A DNA stretch of 57,704 nt, from the NCBI GenBank assembly GCA_002413785.1, contig DHXR01000023.1, positions 1 to 57,704 of the forward strand, in the 5' to 3' direction. Position 1 is the first letter of the stretch. The number at the start of each line of letters is the position of its first letter. Position numbers and translations under genes: made by a program. This DNA is from Mucilaginibacter sp. UBA5151 (GTDB taxonomy: Bacteria > Bacteroidota > Bacteroidia > Sphingobacteriales > Sphingobacteriaceae). Shown here piece by piece: positions 31,177-40,490 of the stretch. Under the pieces are notes generated by a model that saw nothing but the letters and a program-made list of their open reading frames with translations, did no database searches and was not told the DNA's origin.

Positions 31177-33624
31177 ATGAAAATTCTGAAATTTGGCGGT
31201 ACTTCCGTAGGCTCTGTTCAAAGCATCCAAACTTTATTGAACATTTTAAAAGATGAAGTTAAAAGCGGCAAAAACCCGGTTGTGGTACTATCCGCCATGA
31301 GCGGCGTAACCAACCTGCTGGTATCAATGGCCGAAGGCGCCGCTAAGGGCCATGATTTTACTGCCGGATTGGCCGAGCTTGAAAAACGCCACTTTGATGT
31401 TGTAAAAAGCCTGCTCACTGCACAGCATCAAAACCCCGCCTTCACTGGGTTAAAACTCTATTTTAACCAACTGGAAGACTTATTACAAGGCGTACTTACC
31501 CTGCGCGAACTTACCGCCAAAACCCGCGACCTGATTTTAAGCTTTGGCGAACGCTGCTCCACTTTAATGGTCTGCAAAATAGCTGCCCAGCATTTTCCGG
31601 AATCAATTTGCGCTGATGCAACTGAATTAATTAAAACCGACAGTTCATTCGGGCAAGCCAGGGTTAATATGGAACTTAGTGAACTGCTTGTCCGTAGTTT
31701 TCAGCAGGAACATCATGATAAGATAATTTTCGTTACCGGCTTTATAGCTTCAAACGAGGCCGGGCAGATCACCACCCTGGGCCGGGGCGGCAGCGATTAT
31801 ACTGCGGCAATATTCGGAGCAGCATTAAACGCATCCGAAATACAGATATGGACAGATGTTAACGGCATGATGACCGCTGACCCGCGGATGGTTAAAAAAG
31901 CATTCTCCCTGCCCGAGCTTACTTATACCGAAGCGATGGAGCTATCCTACTTCGGCGCCAAGGTGATCTATCCGCCAACCATGATCCCGGCTTTCCTGAA
32001 AAAGATCCCTATCGTTATAAAAAATACTTTTGAGCCTGAATTTGAAGGGACTGTGATCCGGCATGATTGCAAGCCATCCAACCTGCCTATTAAGGGGATC
32101 TCATCTATCAATAACATCAGCATCCTTAATCTGGAAGGCAGCGGCATGGTAGGTAAATCAGGTTTCAGCGGAAGGCTGTTTTCCTTGCTGGCCCGCGAGC
32201 AGATCAATATCATACTCATCACCCAGTCATCATCCGAGCATAGCATCACTTTCGCTATACAACCCGGCGATACCGAAAAAGCATGCTTACTGATTGAGCA
32301 GGAATTTGAACTTGAACTGATAGCCCAAAAGCTGGACCCTGTAGTAATTGAGCAAAACCTGGCGATCATAGCCGTAGTCGGCGAAAACATGAAACAAACC
32401 CCCGGTGTATCCGGCAAGTTGTTCCATGCCCTGGGCCGCAATGGTGTTAACGTAAGGGCCATCGCGCAAGGCTCGTCCGAATATAATATTTCGGTGATCA
32501 TCTCCGGGCACGATCTTGCCAAAGCATTAAACGCCGTGCACGACGCCTTTTTTGTGCAGCTTACCAAAACCCTGCATGCCTTTTGTTTGGGCACAGGCAA
32601 TATCGGGCAAACGCTTTTCAAACAATTGAATGCCCATACCGCCTGGTTGCAGGAACATAACGGCATTCAGGTAAAAATTGCCGGCATCAGCAATACCCGT
32701 AAAATGGTGTTTAACAGCGATGGCATTTCACTTGATACCTGGGAACAGGACTTACAAGCCTCCCACCAACCTGCCGACCTTAATGCTTTTGTTGCCGAAA
32801 TGAAAAGCATGAACCTGCCAAACTGTGTATTTATAGACAATACCGCCAGTCCGAAACCTGTTGAGGTTTACGAGGAGGTTTTTAAGGCGAATATATCCGT
32901 GATTACCTGCAATAAAATAGGTAATTCGGCATCCTACAAACAGTATAAAACCTTCCACGATGCAGCGCAGCAGCATGGGGTTGATTTCTTTTATGAAACC
33001 AATGTTGGCGCTGGCTTACCTATCATCCGCACCTTAAAGGACCTGATGAACAGCGGCGATAGGATAAAATGTATCGAAGCCATTTTGTCGGGCACCATCT
33101 CTTTTATCTTTAATAATTTTAAGGGGGATGCCAATTTTCATGATGTGGTAAAAGAAGCGCAGGAAAAAGGTTATACAGAGCCTGATCCGCGTGATGATTT
33201 GAGCGGGAAGGATTTTATGCGTAAAATACTGATCCTTGCCCGTGATGCAGGTTACCCTATGGAAGAAGCAGATGTACATATAGAAAGCGTTTTGCCAAAG
33301 GCCTGCCTTGATGCGCAATCTGTTGAGGAATTTTATGCAGCACTAAAAGCCGAAGACGCGTTTTTCAGTAACCTGAAAGCAAAAGCTGCAGCAGAAAATA
33401 AAGTATTGCGCTACATCGGTAAACTGGAGGATGGCAAAGCGGCCATCACCCTGCAAATGGTAGATGAAAATCATCCTTTTTACACCCTATCGGGAAGTGA
33501 TAACATCATATCGTTCACCACCGACAGGTATAAAGAACGCCCGCTTGTAGTAAAAGGCCCCGGTGCAGGTGCGGAGGTAACCGCCGCCGGTGTATTTGCG
33601 GATTTGATAAATGTGGGGGCATAG
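31177..33624 (+). CDS. thrA: Bifunctional aspartate kinase / homoserine dehydrogenase I
   Basis: An 815 aa protein catalysing the first and third steps from aspartate to threonine. Kinase domain about 1-290 (MKILKFGGTSVGSV, TLGRGGSDYTA), two ACT domains about 310-455 (LEGSGMVGKSGFSGRLFS; GVSGKLFHALGRNGVNVRAI) for threonine feedback, and homoserine dehydrogenase about 460-815 (LGTGNIGQTLF nucleotide-binding loop; GAGLPIIRTLKDLMNSGD; GPGAGAEVTA). The length matches E. coli ThrA. It is first in thrA-thrB-thrC behind the attenuator. Confidence 0.93.
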   Translation: MKILKFGGTSVGSVQSIQTLLNILKDEVKSGKNPVVVLSAMSGVTNLLVSMAEGAAKGHDFTAGLAELEKRHFDVVKSLLTAQHQNPAFTGLKLYFNQLEDLLQGVLTLRELTAKTRDLILSFGERCSTLMVCKIAAQHFPESICADATELIKTDSSFGQARVNMELSELLVRSFQQEHHDKIIFVTGFIASNEAGQITTLGRGGSDYTAAIFGAALNASEIQIWTDVNGMMTADPRMVKKAFSLPELTYTEAMELSYFGAKVIYPPTMIPAFLKKIPIVIKNTFEPEFEGTVIRHDCKPSNLPIKGISSINNISILNLEGSGMVGKSGFSGRLFSLLAREQINIILITQSSSEHSITFAIQPGDTEKACLLIEQEFELELIAQKLDPVVIEQNLAIIAVVGENMKQTPGVSGKLFHALGRNGVNVRAIAQGSSEYNISVIISGHDLAKALNAVHDAFFVQLTKTLHAFCLGTGNIGQTLFKQLNAHTAWLQEHNGIQVKIAGISNTRKMVFNSDGISLDTWEQDLQASHQPADLNAFVAEMKSMNLPNCVFIDNTASPKPVEVYEEVFKANISVITCNKIGNSASYKQYKTFHDAAQQHGVDFFYETNVGAGLPIIRTLKDLMNSGDRIKCIEAILSGTISFIFNNFKGDANFHDVVKEAQEKGYTEPDPRDDLSGKDFMRKILILARDAGYPMEEADVHIESVLPKACLDAQSVEEFYAALKAEDAFFSNLKAKAAAENKVLRYIGKLEDGKAAITLQMVDENHPFYTLSGSDNIISFTTDRYKERPLVVKGPGAGAEVTAAGVFADLINVGA

Positions 33625-33663
33625 ACCAGAGTATCATCCTGTTAAGGAATTTAATAGCTTTTA

Positions 33664-33835
33664 ACCCTCTTTATGACTTGTCATAGAGAGGGTGGTCGGG
33701 CGAAGCAAAGACCGGGTGAGTAAACTATACGAGCGACATTACCGCAAATGCATTGCGGCGAATTGACTCACCCCGAATGCTCCGCCTATTGGCGGATGTT
33801 CGACCCTCTCTGCCGCAAGCGGCAAAGAGGGTGAA
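33664..33835. repeat. Repeat cluster between thrA and thrB (includes copy 2 of repeat 1-75)
   Basis: A hairpin, ACCCTCT..AGAGGGT, near 33664-33693 is followed by the dispersed repeat 33706-33775 (CAAAGACCGGGTGAGT to ACTCACCC) shared with 1-75, and a further ACCCTCT..AGAGGGTG hairpin. It lies inside the thr operon, so these structures would be in the mRNA. Confidence 0.65.
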
Positions 33836-33866
33836 GAAAGGATTTTCAATAACTGACACTGTCCCG

Positions 33867-33885
33867 GCCAGCTGGCGGGGGAGTT
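33867..33885. repeat. GCCAGCTGGC palindrome ahead of thrB
   Basis: CGGCCAGCTGGCGGGGG is the same GC-rich palindrome that appears about 70 bases later within the thrB reading frame (33949-33969). Confidence 0.6.
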
Positions 33886-33898
33886 TTTGAAGTACAAA

Positions 33899-34906
33899 AT
33901 GAAAGATAATATACAAGATTTAAAAAATCCATTGGCCGCTCCTTCTCCGCCAGCTGGCGGGGGTCGGGGGGCTTCGACGTCCATTTCCGTTTTCGCCCCT
34001 GCCACCGTTGCTAACGTGGTTTGCGGCTTTGACGTACTTGGTTTCGCAGTTAATGAGCCGGGTGATGAAGTGATTATGCGCATTACCAATAAGCCGGGCA
34101 TAACCATCAGTAAGATCACTGGCGATGATGGCCGTTTACCCCTTGACCCGGCAAAAAATACCGTAAGCGTAAGCGTTCAGCATTACCTTAAAAGTGTTGG
34201 CCGTACCGATATTGGGCTTGATATTGAACTCCATAAAAAGATGCCTATCGGCAGCGGACTGGGTTCCAGTTCGGCAAGTACGGTGGCCGGTTTGTATGCA
34301 ATCAAAACTTTATTGGGCGATGAAACCGACCCTGCTACCCTATTGCCTTTTGCTATGAAGGGTGAGGAAATGGCTTGCGGTCATGGTCATGCGGATAACG
34401 TTGCGCCTGCTTTAATGGGCGGCTTTGTATTGATAAGGAGTTATGAACCACTTGATGTGGTACGCCTGCCCCACCCCGCCGGCTTGTGGTGCGCCATTGT
34501 TTTCCCTGATGTGGAAGTGCCCACCCGCGAGGCCAGGCAGATCATCCGCAAAAACATACAAATGAAGGATGCCGTAACCCAATGGGGCAATATTGCCGGC
34601 CTGGTAAGCGGTTTGTTTATGAATGATATCGACCTGATAGGCCGCAGCATGAAAGACATCCTGGTTGAACCGGTACGCTCCATGCTTATCCCCGATTTTT
34701 ACAGGATGAGGGAAATGGCCATGGAAATGGGCGCGGTAAGTTTTGGGATCTCTGGTTCGGGGCCCTCAGTTTTCGCTTTCACCCGTGATGAAGAAACTGC
34801 CCGGAAAATCACCCAAAAGCTACAGCAGCATTTAACAGCGATCAGGATAGGATCGAATACTTACGTGTCAACTATAAATGATAAAGGGCCGAGGGTGATA
34901 GGATGA
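33899..34906 (+). CDS. thrB: Homoserine kinase with repeat-derived N-terminal insert
   Basis: A 335 aa GHMP kinase converting homoserine to O-phosphohomoserine. The conserved region begins ISVFAPATVANVVCGFDVLG (29-48); the ATP loop PIGSGLGSSSAST follows at about 118. Homoserine kinases of this group normally start a few residues before ISVFAPAT. Here residues 11-27 (PLAAPSPPAGGGRGAST) are extra and are encoded by the palindrome CCGCCAGCTGGCGG. The start at 33899 (ATG) is preferred over a TTG at 33887. Second gene of the thr operon. Confidence 0.9.
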   Translation: MKDNIQDLKNPLAAPSPPAGGGRGASTSISVFAPATVANVVCGFDVLGFAVNEPGDEVIMRITNKPGITISKITGDDGRLPLDPAKNTVSVSVQHYLKSVGRTDIGLDIELHKKMPIGSGLGSSSASTVAGLYAIKTLLGDETDPATLLPFAMKGEEMACGHGHADNVAPALMGGFVLIRSYEPLDVVRLPHPAGLWCAIVFPDVEVPTREARQIIRKNIQMKDAVTQWGNIAGLVSGLFMNDIDLIGRSMKDILVEPVRSMLIPDFYRMREMAMEMGAVSFGISGSGPSVFAFTRDEETARKITQKLQQHLTAIRIGSNTYVSTINDKGPRVIG

Positions 34907-35007
34907 TGTGCAGATGTGTTTATGTGCAGATATGCAAATGAGAAAAATTAACAAAACAACAACCGTCCGTCATTGCGAGTGGTAAAATTAGAAAATTCTA
35001 AAAAAAA

Positions 35008-35125
35008 GGGTGTCATGGTGAGGCACTCGAACCATGCGGGGTGGCCTGAACGCTTTGCCATTGGCGCTAATGCATTGGCGTAAATGCCTTTGCGCACATG
35101 GTTCGAGCGCCTCACCATGACACCC
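35008..35125. repeat. Long inverted repeat between thrB and thrC
   Basis: Two 29-base arms (35008-35036, 35097-35125) start/end GGGTGTCATGGTGAGGC and GCCTCACCATGACACCC and are complementary with one mismatch, enclosing 60 bases rich in GGCG/CGCC words. MITE-like. Being within the operon, it would form a long mRNA hairpin upstream of thrC. Confidence 0.7.
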
Positions 35126-35180
35126 GCCGCCAATTTAGAGTATGTCATGTTTAAATAAAAAATAAATCGAAAAATCCGAA

Positions 35181-36491
35181 ATGAAATTATACAGTACCAA
35201 AAACCCATCTACCCGTGTAAGCTTCAAAGAAGCGGTTTTTAACAGCATGCCGCAGGATAAAGGCCTTTATATGCCGGTGAACATCCCGCGTCTGGATGAT
35301 CAGTTCTTAAATAACCTTGATAAATATACCCTGCCCGAAATTGCTTTTCATATAGCGCAACATTTAATTGGCGACGATATTCCTGATGCTGACTTAAAAG
35401 CTATTATTGAGGATGCCATTAATTTCCCGGCACCGGTTGTAAAACTGGAAGAAAACGTATTTGTACTGGAACTATGGCATGGACCATCACTGGCATTTAA
35501 AGATTTTGGCGCCAGGTTTATGAGCCGGGTGATGAGCTACTTTTTAGAAGAAGGCGAAAAGCAACTGGATGTACTGGTAGCCACTTCGGGCGATACCGGC
35601 GGTGCCGTTGCCCTTGGCTTTTTGGGCGTACCCAATACCCGTGTCACCATATTATACCCCAAAGGCAAAGTAAGCGACATACAGGAACTGCAATTAACCA
35701 CCAACGGCCAAAATATCCGTGCGGTGGAGGTTGAAGGCACTTTTGACGATTGTCAGGCATTGGTTAAACAGGCCTTTACCGATGCTGAATTAAATGATAA
35801 ATTCAGGCTTACTTCGGCTAACTCCATCAATATTGCCCGGCTTGTACCCCAGACCTTTTATTATTTTAACGCTTATGCGCAGTTGTTGCGGCAGGGGATT
35901 AAAAAAGTGGTTTTCTCGGTTCCGAGCGGCAATTTCGGCAATATTGGCGCCGGTTTGTTAGCCTGGAAAATGGGCTTGCCTGTGGAGCATTTCATCGCAG
36001 CCACCAATGTAAATGATACAGTGCCCGAGTTTTTAAAGACTGGTGTGTATCAGCCAAAACCATCGGTAGCAACTTTAAGCAACGCCATGGATGTTGGCGA
36101 CCCGAGCAACTGGGTGCGCATAGCCGACCTGTTTAAAGATGATATAGATGCCCTGAAAACGCTGGTCACTGGCAACCGCTATGATGATGAACAAACCCTT
36201 GAGGCTATTAAATTCATCAATGATAATTATAACTACGTGGCTTGTCCGCATACAGCCATAGCCTGGCAGGCATTAACAGACTGGCAACAGGATAATTTAA
36301 AAAGCGATACCGCCGGCGTATTTTTATCTACCGCACATCCCTGCAAATTCCCCGATGTTTACCCGGATAGCATTGCCGCTAAAGTCGATGTGCCTGAACA
36401 GGTGCTGGAACTATCGAAAAAGCAAAAACTATCGGTAGCCCTGGGCAAGGATTTTGAAGGGTTTAAGGATTATTTGCTGGAGAATAATTGA
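35181..36491 (+). CDS. thrC: Threonine synthase
   Basis: A 436 aa PLP enzyme converting O-phosphohomoserine to threonine. The PLP lysine is K107 in LAFKDFGARFM. ATSGDTGGAVALGF binds the cofactor phosphate, and the opening MKLYSTKNPSTRVSFKEAV is typical of the longer ThrC class. Last gene of thrABC. Confidence 0.93.
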   Translation: MKLYSTKNPSTRVSFKEAVFNSMPQDKGLYMPVNIPRLDDQFLNNLDKYTLPEIAFHIAQHLIGDDIPDADLKAIIEDAINFPAPVVKLEENVFVLELWHGPSLAFKDFGARFMSRVMSYFLEEGEKQLDVLVATSGDTGGAVALGFLGVPNTRVTILYPKGKVSDIQELQLTTNGQNIRAVEVEGTFDDCQALVKQAFTDAELNDKFRLTSANSINIARLVPQTFYYFNAYAQLLRQGIKKVVFSVPSGNFGNIGAGLLAWKMGLPVEHFIAATNVNDTVPEFLKTGVYQPKPSVATLSNAMDVGDPSNWVRIADLFKDDIDALKTLVTGNRYDDEQTLEAIKFINDNYNYVACPHTAIAWQALTDWQQDNLKSDTAGVFLSTAHPCKFPDVYPDSIAAKVDVPEQVLELSKKQKLSVALGKDFEGFKDYLLENN

Positions 36492-36498
36492 TACTTTA

Positions 36499-36566
36499 GT
36501 TGTTTGTGAGGACACAAACAACGGGATGTTTTTTAAAATACCGCTGTCTGTGTCCTCACAGACAGC
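36499..36566. repeat. Paired hairpins with complementary loops after thrC
   Basis: Hairpin 1 is GTTGTTTGTG-AGGA-CACAAACAAC (36499-36522), followed by GGGATGTTTTTT. Hairpin 2 is GCTGTCTGTG-TCCT-CACAGACAGC (36543-36566). Both stems are perfect 10 bp. Loop 1 (AGGA) and loop 2 (TCCT) are complementary, and the 12-base cores are reverse complements. Hairpin 1 with its T run may end the thr transcript. Confidence 0.65.
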
Positions 36567-36587
36567 TATGCAAGTATATTTGCCCTC

Positions 36588-37202
36588 ATGATCAACACCA
36601 TCATCTTCGACCTCGGCGCAGTTTTAATTGACTGGAACCCGCATTATATGTACCGTACTATTTTTAACAGCGAGGAGGAAATAAAAAACTTCCTGGCTAC
36701 CGTTTGCAACTCCGACTGGAACGAAGAACAGGATGCCGGCCGCCCTTTACAGGAAGGCACTGAAATATTGGTTAAGCAATTCCCGGAGCATGAGGCTAAT
36801 ATACGTGCCTTTTATTCCCGCTGGGACGAAATGCTTGGCGAACCTTTTTGGGATACAGTTGAAATATTTAAGGAGTTAAAAAACAGCGGAAAATATAAAA
36901 TATATGCGCTCACTAACTGGTCGGCGGAGACTTTCCCGGTGGCATTGGAGCGCTATGATTTTTTGAATTGGTTTGATGGCATCGTGGTATCAGGCGCCGA
37001 AAAAATGCGCAAACCCGCACCGGAGTTTTATCAGATATTATTTGACCGCCACCTTGTTAAACCCGAAGAAGCCCTGTTTATTGATGATAACTACAGGAAT
37101 GTTTTAGCGGCTGAAAAAATGGGGATCAAGTCGGTGCATTTTACATCGGCAGAACAACTGAGGGCGCAGTTAGCGGAATTGGGAATATTGTCTGACTTAT
37201 GA
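36588..37202 (+). CDS. HAD-family phosphatase (YihX-like)
   Basis: A 204 aa HAD hydrolase. Motif I is FDLGAVLIDWNP, with Leu between the Asp and Gly as in YihX; motif II is ALTNWS; motif III and IV are KMRKPAPEFYQ and FIDDNYRNV. YihX dephosphorylates sugar phosphates such as glucose-1-phosphate; the exact substrate here is inferred only. It follows the thr operon after the paired hairpins. Confidence 0.82.
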   Translation: MINTIIFDLGAVLIDWNPHYMYRTIFNSEEEIKNFLATVCNSDWNEEQDAGRPLQEGTEILVKQFPEHEANIRAFYSRWDEMLGEPFWDTVEIFKELKNSGKYKIYALTNWSAETFPVALERYDFLNWFDGIVVSGAEKMRKPAPEFYQILFDRHLVKPEEALFIDDNYRNVLAAEKMGIKSVHFTSAEQLRAQLAELGILSDL

Positions 37203-37279
37203 TTTGCAGGATTTTAGGATGACCCCGGTACTTCGCAAATGCCTTTCCTGTCCGTCCTGTTTTGAGTTTCCATGTCCGA

Positions 37280-37315
37280 TATATTACATAAAGTCAAATG
37301 ACTTTATGTAATATA
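37280..37315. repeat. 36-base perfect palindrome between convergent genes
   Basis: Arms of 17 bases, TATATTACATAAAGTCA and its complement, with loop AA. It lies between the HAD gene and the opposing FAH gene. AT-rich; it could be a two-way terminator or a REP-like palindrome. Confidence 0.6.
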
Positions 37316-37436
37316 ACACATTTTATCGAACGACTTTGCGTTTAACCGGGCGTTTTGCGATTACTAAAGCCATGCTGCCGCAACTGGTAACATAATGAAC
37401 GGACAAAGTATTACAACGTTCCAGCCCTCTCAATAG

Positions 37437-38441
37437 CTATCGGGACAACTTTTTCAACCCCAATATCGAAAAATCACTATCCGCCTTCTTAATAATATTG
37501 CCAAGCATCCCAAGACTTGTTATTTCCATTTCAACCAGGTCGCCATCCTGCAGCCATTGCGGCTGATAGTTTGCGTCATTCAATAAACCGGTTCCGTTGA
37601 GCTCCAAAAAACATCCGGTACCTACCGTGCCCGAGCCTATCATATCGCCGGGAAGCACATCGCAACCATAAGCGCAGCGCTCAATAATTTCGGCGAAGGT
37701 CCATTCCATATCGGCCATATTACCTTTCGATACCCCGATGCCGTTCACAGCGCACTTCATTTCCAGGTTATAGGCATTACCTGTATGCCCGGGTATGGGA
37801 GCAACCTTATATTTCTCCAGTTCATCAGGGGTAACCAGCCATGGGCCTGTTACTGTACAAAAATCCTTGCCTTTCGCCGGGCCCAGGTTCAGCAGCATTT
37901 CTTCCAGTTGCAGGGCACGGGCGCTCATATCATTCATAATCATGTACCCGGCTATCAGGCTGTCAGCATCGGCTGCCCTTACGTTGCGGGCTTTTTTGTT
38001 CAATACCACGGCCACCTCCAGTTCAAAATCCAGTTTCTCTAAATGATCGGGCATACACTCAATATCGCCTGCCCCCTGTACGGCGTTGGGGTTGGTAAAG
38101 TAAAATACGGGGTACTGGTCAAACTGCGGGATCATGGGCGCTTTCCGGTTGCGCCGGGCGGCCTCCACGTGCTGCCGGAAAGCATAACCGTCCCTGCACG
38201 ATGTTGGGTGCGGTACAGGCGCAATCAATTCAAAAAATAATTCCTGTTTGGCGTCTGTCCCTCCCGAACTGATTTCTTTGTTTACACGATGCGCGCGTTC
38301 CATCAGTTCATCGCCTCCCCATAAAAATTCATCCATATTATCGGGGATCAGCTTATCGCAGGAGTTAAGGTTATAAATATACCCTTTCACATAAACACCC
38401 AGATGCTCACGGTCTTCGGTTTTGTAGGATACTAATTTCAT
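37437..38441 (-). CDS. Fumarylacetoacetate hydrolase family protein
   Basis: A 334 aa FAH-fold enzyme cleaving C-C bonds of diketo acids. Metal-site region ELEVAVVLNKKARNV and MIGSGTVGTGCFLE are typical. The size suits the Bacteroidota fumarylacetoacetase-like group in tyrosine catabolism, but no other tyrosine-degradation gene is nearby, so the substrate is open. Confidence 0.82.
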   Translation of the reverse strand: MKLVSYKTEDREHLGVYVKGYIYNLNSCDKLIPDNMDEFLWGGDELMERAHRVNKEISSGGTDAKQELFFELIAPVPHPTSCRDGYAFRQHVEAARRNRKAPMIPQFDQYPVFYFTNPNAVQGAGDIECMPDHLEKLDFELEVAVVLNKKARNVRAADADSLIAGYMIMNDMSARALQLEEMLLNLGPAKGKDFCTVTGPWLVTPDELEKYKVAPIPGHTGNAYNLEMKCAVNGIGVSKGNMADMEWTFAEIIERCAYGCDVLPGDMIGSGTVGTGCFLELNGTGLLNDANYQPQWLQDGDLVEMEITSLGMLGNIIKKADSDFSILGLKKLSR

Positions 38442-38902
38442 TGGTTTTTATAATTAAGGAAACCAAACATAAACAATTTAGTTGATTGAGTTAACCAGGT
38501 TAATTATTTAGGTTAAGTTTGTGATAAAGATCATAATTTAAAGCCATTGACCGGGCTTTAACCGCGGGCAATGGGTATTCCAATCCCCGAATTGAGGAAG
38601 CAGGACAGGGTAATAAACAAGGGCCGCACCATTGCCATGTAAATTGGGGTAAACGGTTTACACGAAACCCGGATACCTGCGCTTCTATGACTGATAACCG
38701 TATTTCGCTGCAAAACAACAAAGCTGCAAAAGGGATAGCATCAAACACAACAACTAACCTGAAGAAAAAGCAGCTCAAAGCCAACATTTTTTTGAATATT
38801 TCGTAATAGAATCCCTAAAGGTTTTGGAGGTTCCATGTTTGGCACAGATTTTTCTATACCATCCTGTAACAATGGTTAAACTTAAATGATCTGCCTGTAT
38901 AT
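38442..38902. other. Intergenic region, nothing recognised
   Basis: A 461-base gap between divergent genes. The minus strand is open for 95 codons (38500-38787), but the sequence has no family resemblance and an odd Cys/Arg-rich composition. It should hold both promoters; no clear box was assigned. Confidence 0.4.
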
Positions 38903-40384
38903 ATGAGTGTTTTGGAAGGGAACAATTTTAATAGTGATGATGCATCCCATCTTGCACAAATAATCGATCATATTAATGTGGGCATCTGGGAGTTTAACAT
39001 CAACACAAAGGAGGTTAAATGGTCTGCCGGTTTTTATACAGTATTAGGCTACAAACCCGGCGAAATAGAAGCTTCCTATAATTTCTTCCTGGAACAGCTG
39101 CTTTACTACCACGATAAACCGGCATTTATAAAAGCCATCAACACCCGTAACGCCGACCGAAGCAATACCGTTCATATCAGACTGCTAACAAAAACATCGG
39201 GATACCAATGGTTCGAAAGTACAACCAACAGATGGGAAGATGCTGACGGTCCTAAATTTACCGGCACCTTAATCAATATAAACCAGGCTAAGCTTTTAGG
39301 CCTGCGTTCGGCTCAAAACGATTTCTTTTTTAACGAAACAGGTCTGATAGCAAAAATAAGCGGCTTTGAAATTGATGTGCCAGGCATGAGCTTATCACTA
39401 TCAAAAGAAGCGTTTGATATTTATGAGTTAAATGACCATGTAAAATTAAGTATTGAGGAAGCCATCAGTTTTTTTGAGCCGCAATACCGCCCACTGCTCA
39501 ATGAGGCCATTGACAATGCCACTAAGTTTTGTAAACCTTTTGACATGGAACTGCTGTTCAAAACAGCTAAGTTCAATGTAATTTGGGTTAGGGCAAAGGG
39601 GGTGCCTATAATTGATGATTATGGCAAATGCCTGAAAATAAGAGGCATTTTCCAGGATATTGATAATATCAAAAAGAAGGGGCTTGCCTTACAATCGTCA
39701 ATCAACCTGCTGAACGATCAAAATAAACGCCTGCAAAATTTTGCCTACATCGTGGCGCATAACCTGCGCTCGCACACGGGCAATTTGCAGTTTATGGTTA
39801 ATTTATTTGAAGAAAGTGACTCGGCCGATGACCGTACCGAGGTGTTTTCCCACATAAAATCAATAAGCGACAGCCTTAAAACTACTATAGACCACCTCAA
39901 CGAAATTGTTAAAATTCAAACTGAAATTGACAACGAAAGGCAGGTGCTTGAGTTTGAAGAAGTATTTAAGAATGTAGTTTCGGCCCTAAAGAGCAATATC
40001 GAAAGCGTTGACGCTAAAATTGAATATGATTTTACAAAGTGCCCGGTTATCAGTTATATACCTGCCTACCTTGAAAGTATCATCCAAAACCTGCTAACCA
40101 ACGCATTAAAGTACAGGCATCCCGACAGGCAACCGGTAATCAGTTGCCGGACCGTTAAGGACAATAACCATATTTACATGTTATTTGAAGATAACGGCAT
40201 CGGCATTGATATGGACCGTTACGGCGATAAAATTTTCGGCATGTATAAAACATTCCACCAAAACTCCGATGCGAAAGGCATAGGGCTATTCATTACCCGT
40301 AACCAGATTGAATCGCTTGGCGGTACCATTAAAGTTGACAGCACCGTTAACGTAGGTACCAAATTTACTATAAGATTAGTTTAG
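38903..40384 (+). CDS. Soluble PAS-PAS sensor histidine kinase
   Basis: A 493 aa protein without membrane segments. Two PAS domains span about 15-130 (GIWEFNINTKEVKWSAGFY) and 145-255. The phosphoacceptor is H286 in AYIVAHNLRSHTGN, of the HNLR type common in Bacteroidota. N box QNLLTNALKYRH at about 395, G boxes DNGIGID and GIGLFITRN, ending GTKFTIRL. No response regulator is adjacent, so an orphan kinase. It ends just before an inverted repeat. Confidence 0.88.
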   Translation: MSVLEGNNFNSDDASHLAQIIDHINVGIWEFNINTKEVKWSAGFYTVLGYKPGEIEASYNFFLEQLLYYHDKPAFIKAINTRNADRSNTVHIRLLTKTSGYQWFESTTNRWEDADGPKFTGTLININQAKLLGLRSAQNDFFFNETGLIAKISGFEIDVPGMSLSLSKEAFDIYELNDHVKLSIEEAISFFEPQYRPLLNEAIDNATKFCKPFDMELLFKTAKFNVIWVRAKGVPIIDDYGKCLKIRGIFQDIDNIKKKGLALQSSINLLNDQNKRLQNFAYIVAHNLRSHTGNLQFMVNLFEESDSADDRTEVFSHIKSISDSLKTTIDHLNEIVKIQTEIDNERQVLEFEEVFKNVVSALKSNIESVDAKIEYDFTKCPVISYIPAYLESIIQNLLTNALKYRHPDRQPVISCRTVKDNNHIYMLFEDNGIGIDMDRYGDKIFGMYKTFHQNSDAKGIGLFITRNQIESLGGTIKVDSTVNVGTKFTIRLV

Positions 40385-40488
40385 AGAGATTGGAGGTTAG
40401 AGGTTAGTTTTTAATGTAACCTCCTGTATCGTCTGGACTTTTCTGACTTTCAGACTTCTTCTAATCTCTGATCTCCAACCTCTGATCT
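40385..40488. repeat. Word-repeat inverted repeat between kinase and manA
   Basis: The left arm GAGATTGGAGGTTAGAGGTTAG and the right arm, which includes CTAATCTCTGATCTCCAACC, are roughly complementary, and each is made of repeated 7-8 base words. Similar words occur at 52682-52790. Convergent 3' ends. Confidence 0.6.
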
Positions 40489-40490
40489 CT

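Noticed and set aside
31968..32666. A 232-codon minus-strand frame opposite thrA
   Set aside because: It lies wholly within thrA; Ser/Cys-rich antisense translation without motifs.
38500..38787. A 95-codon minus-strand frame between the FAH and kinase genes
   Set aside because: Odd composition, no recognisable domain, no promoter or ribosome site; treated as chance or decayed sequence.
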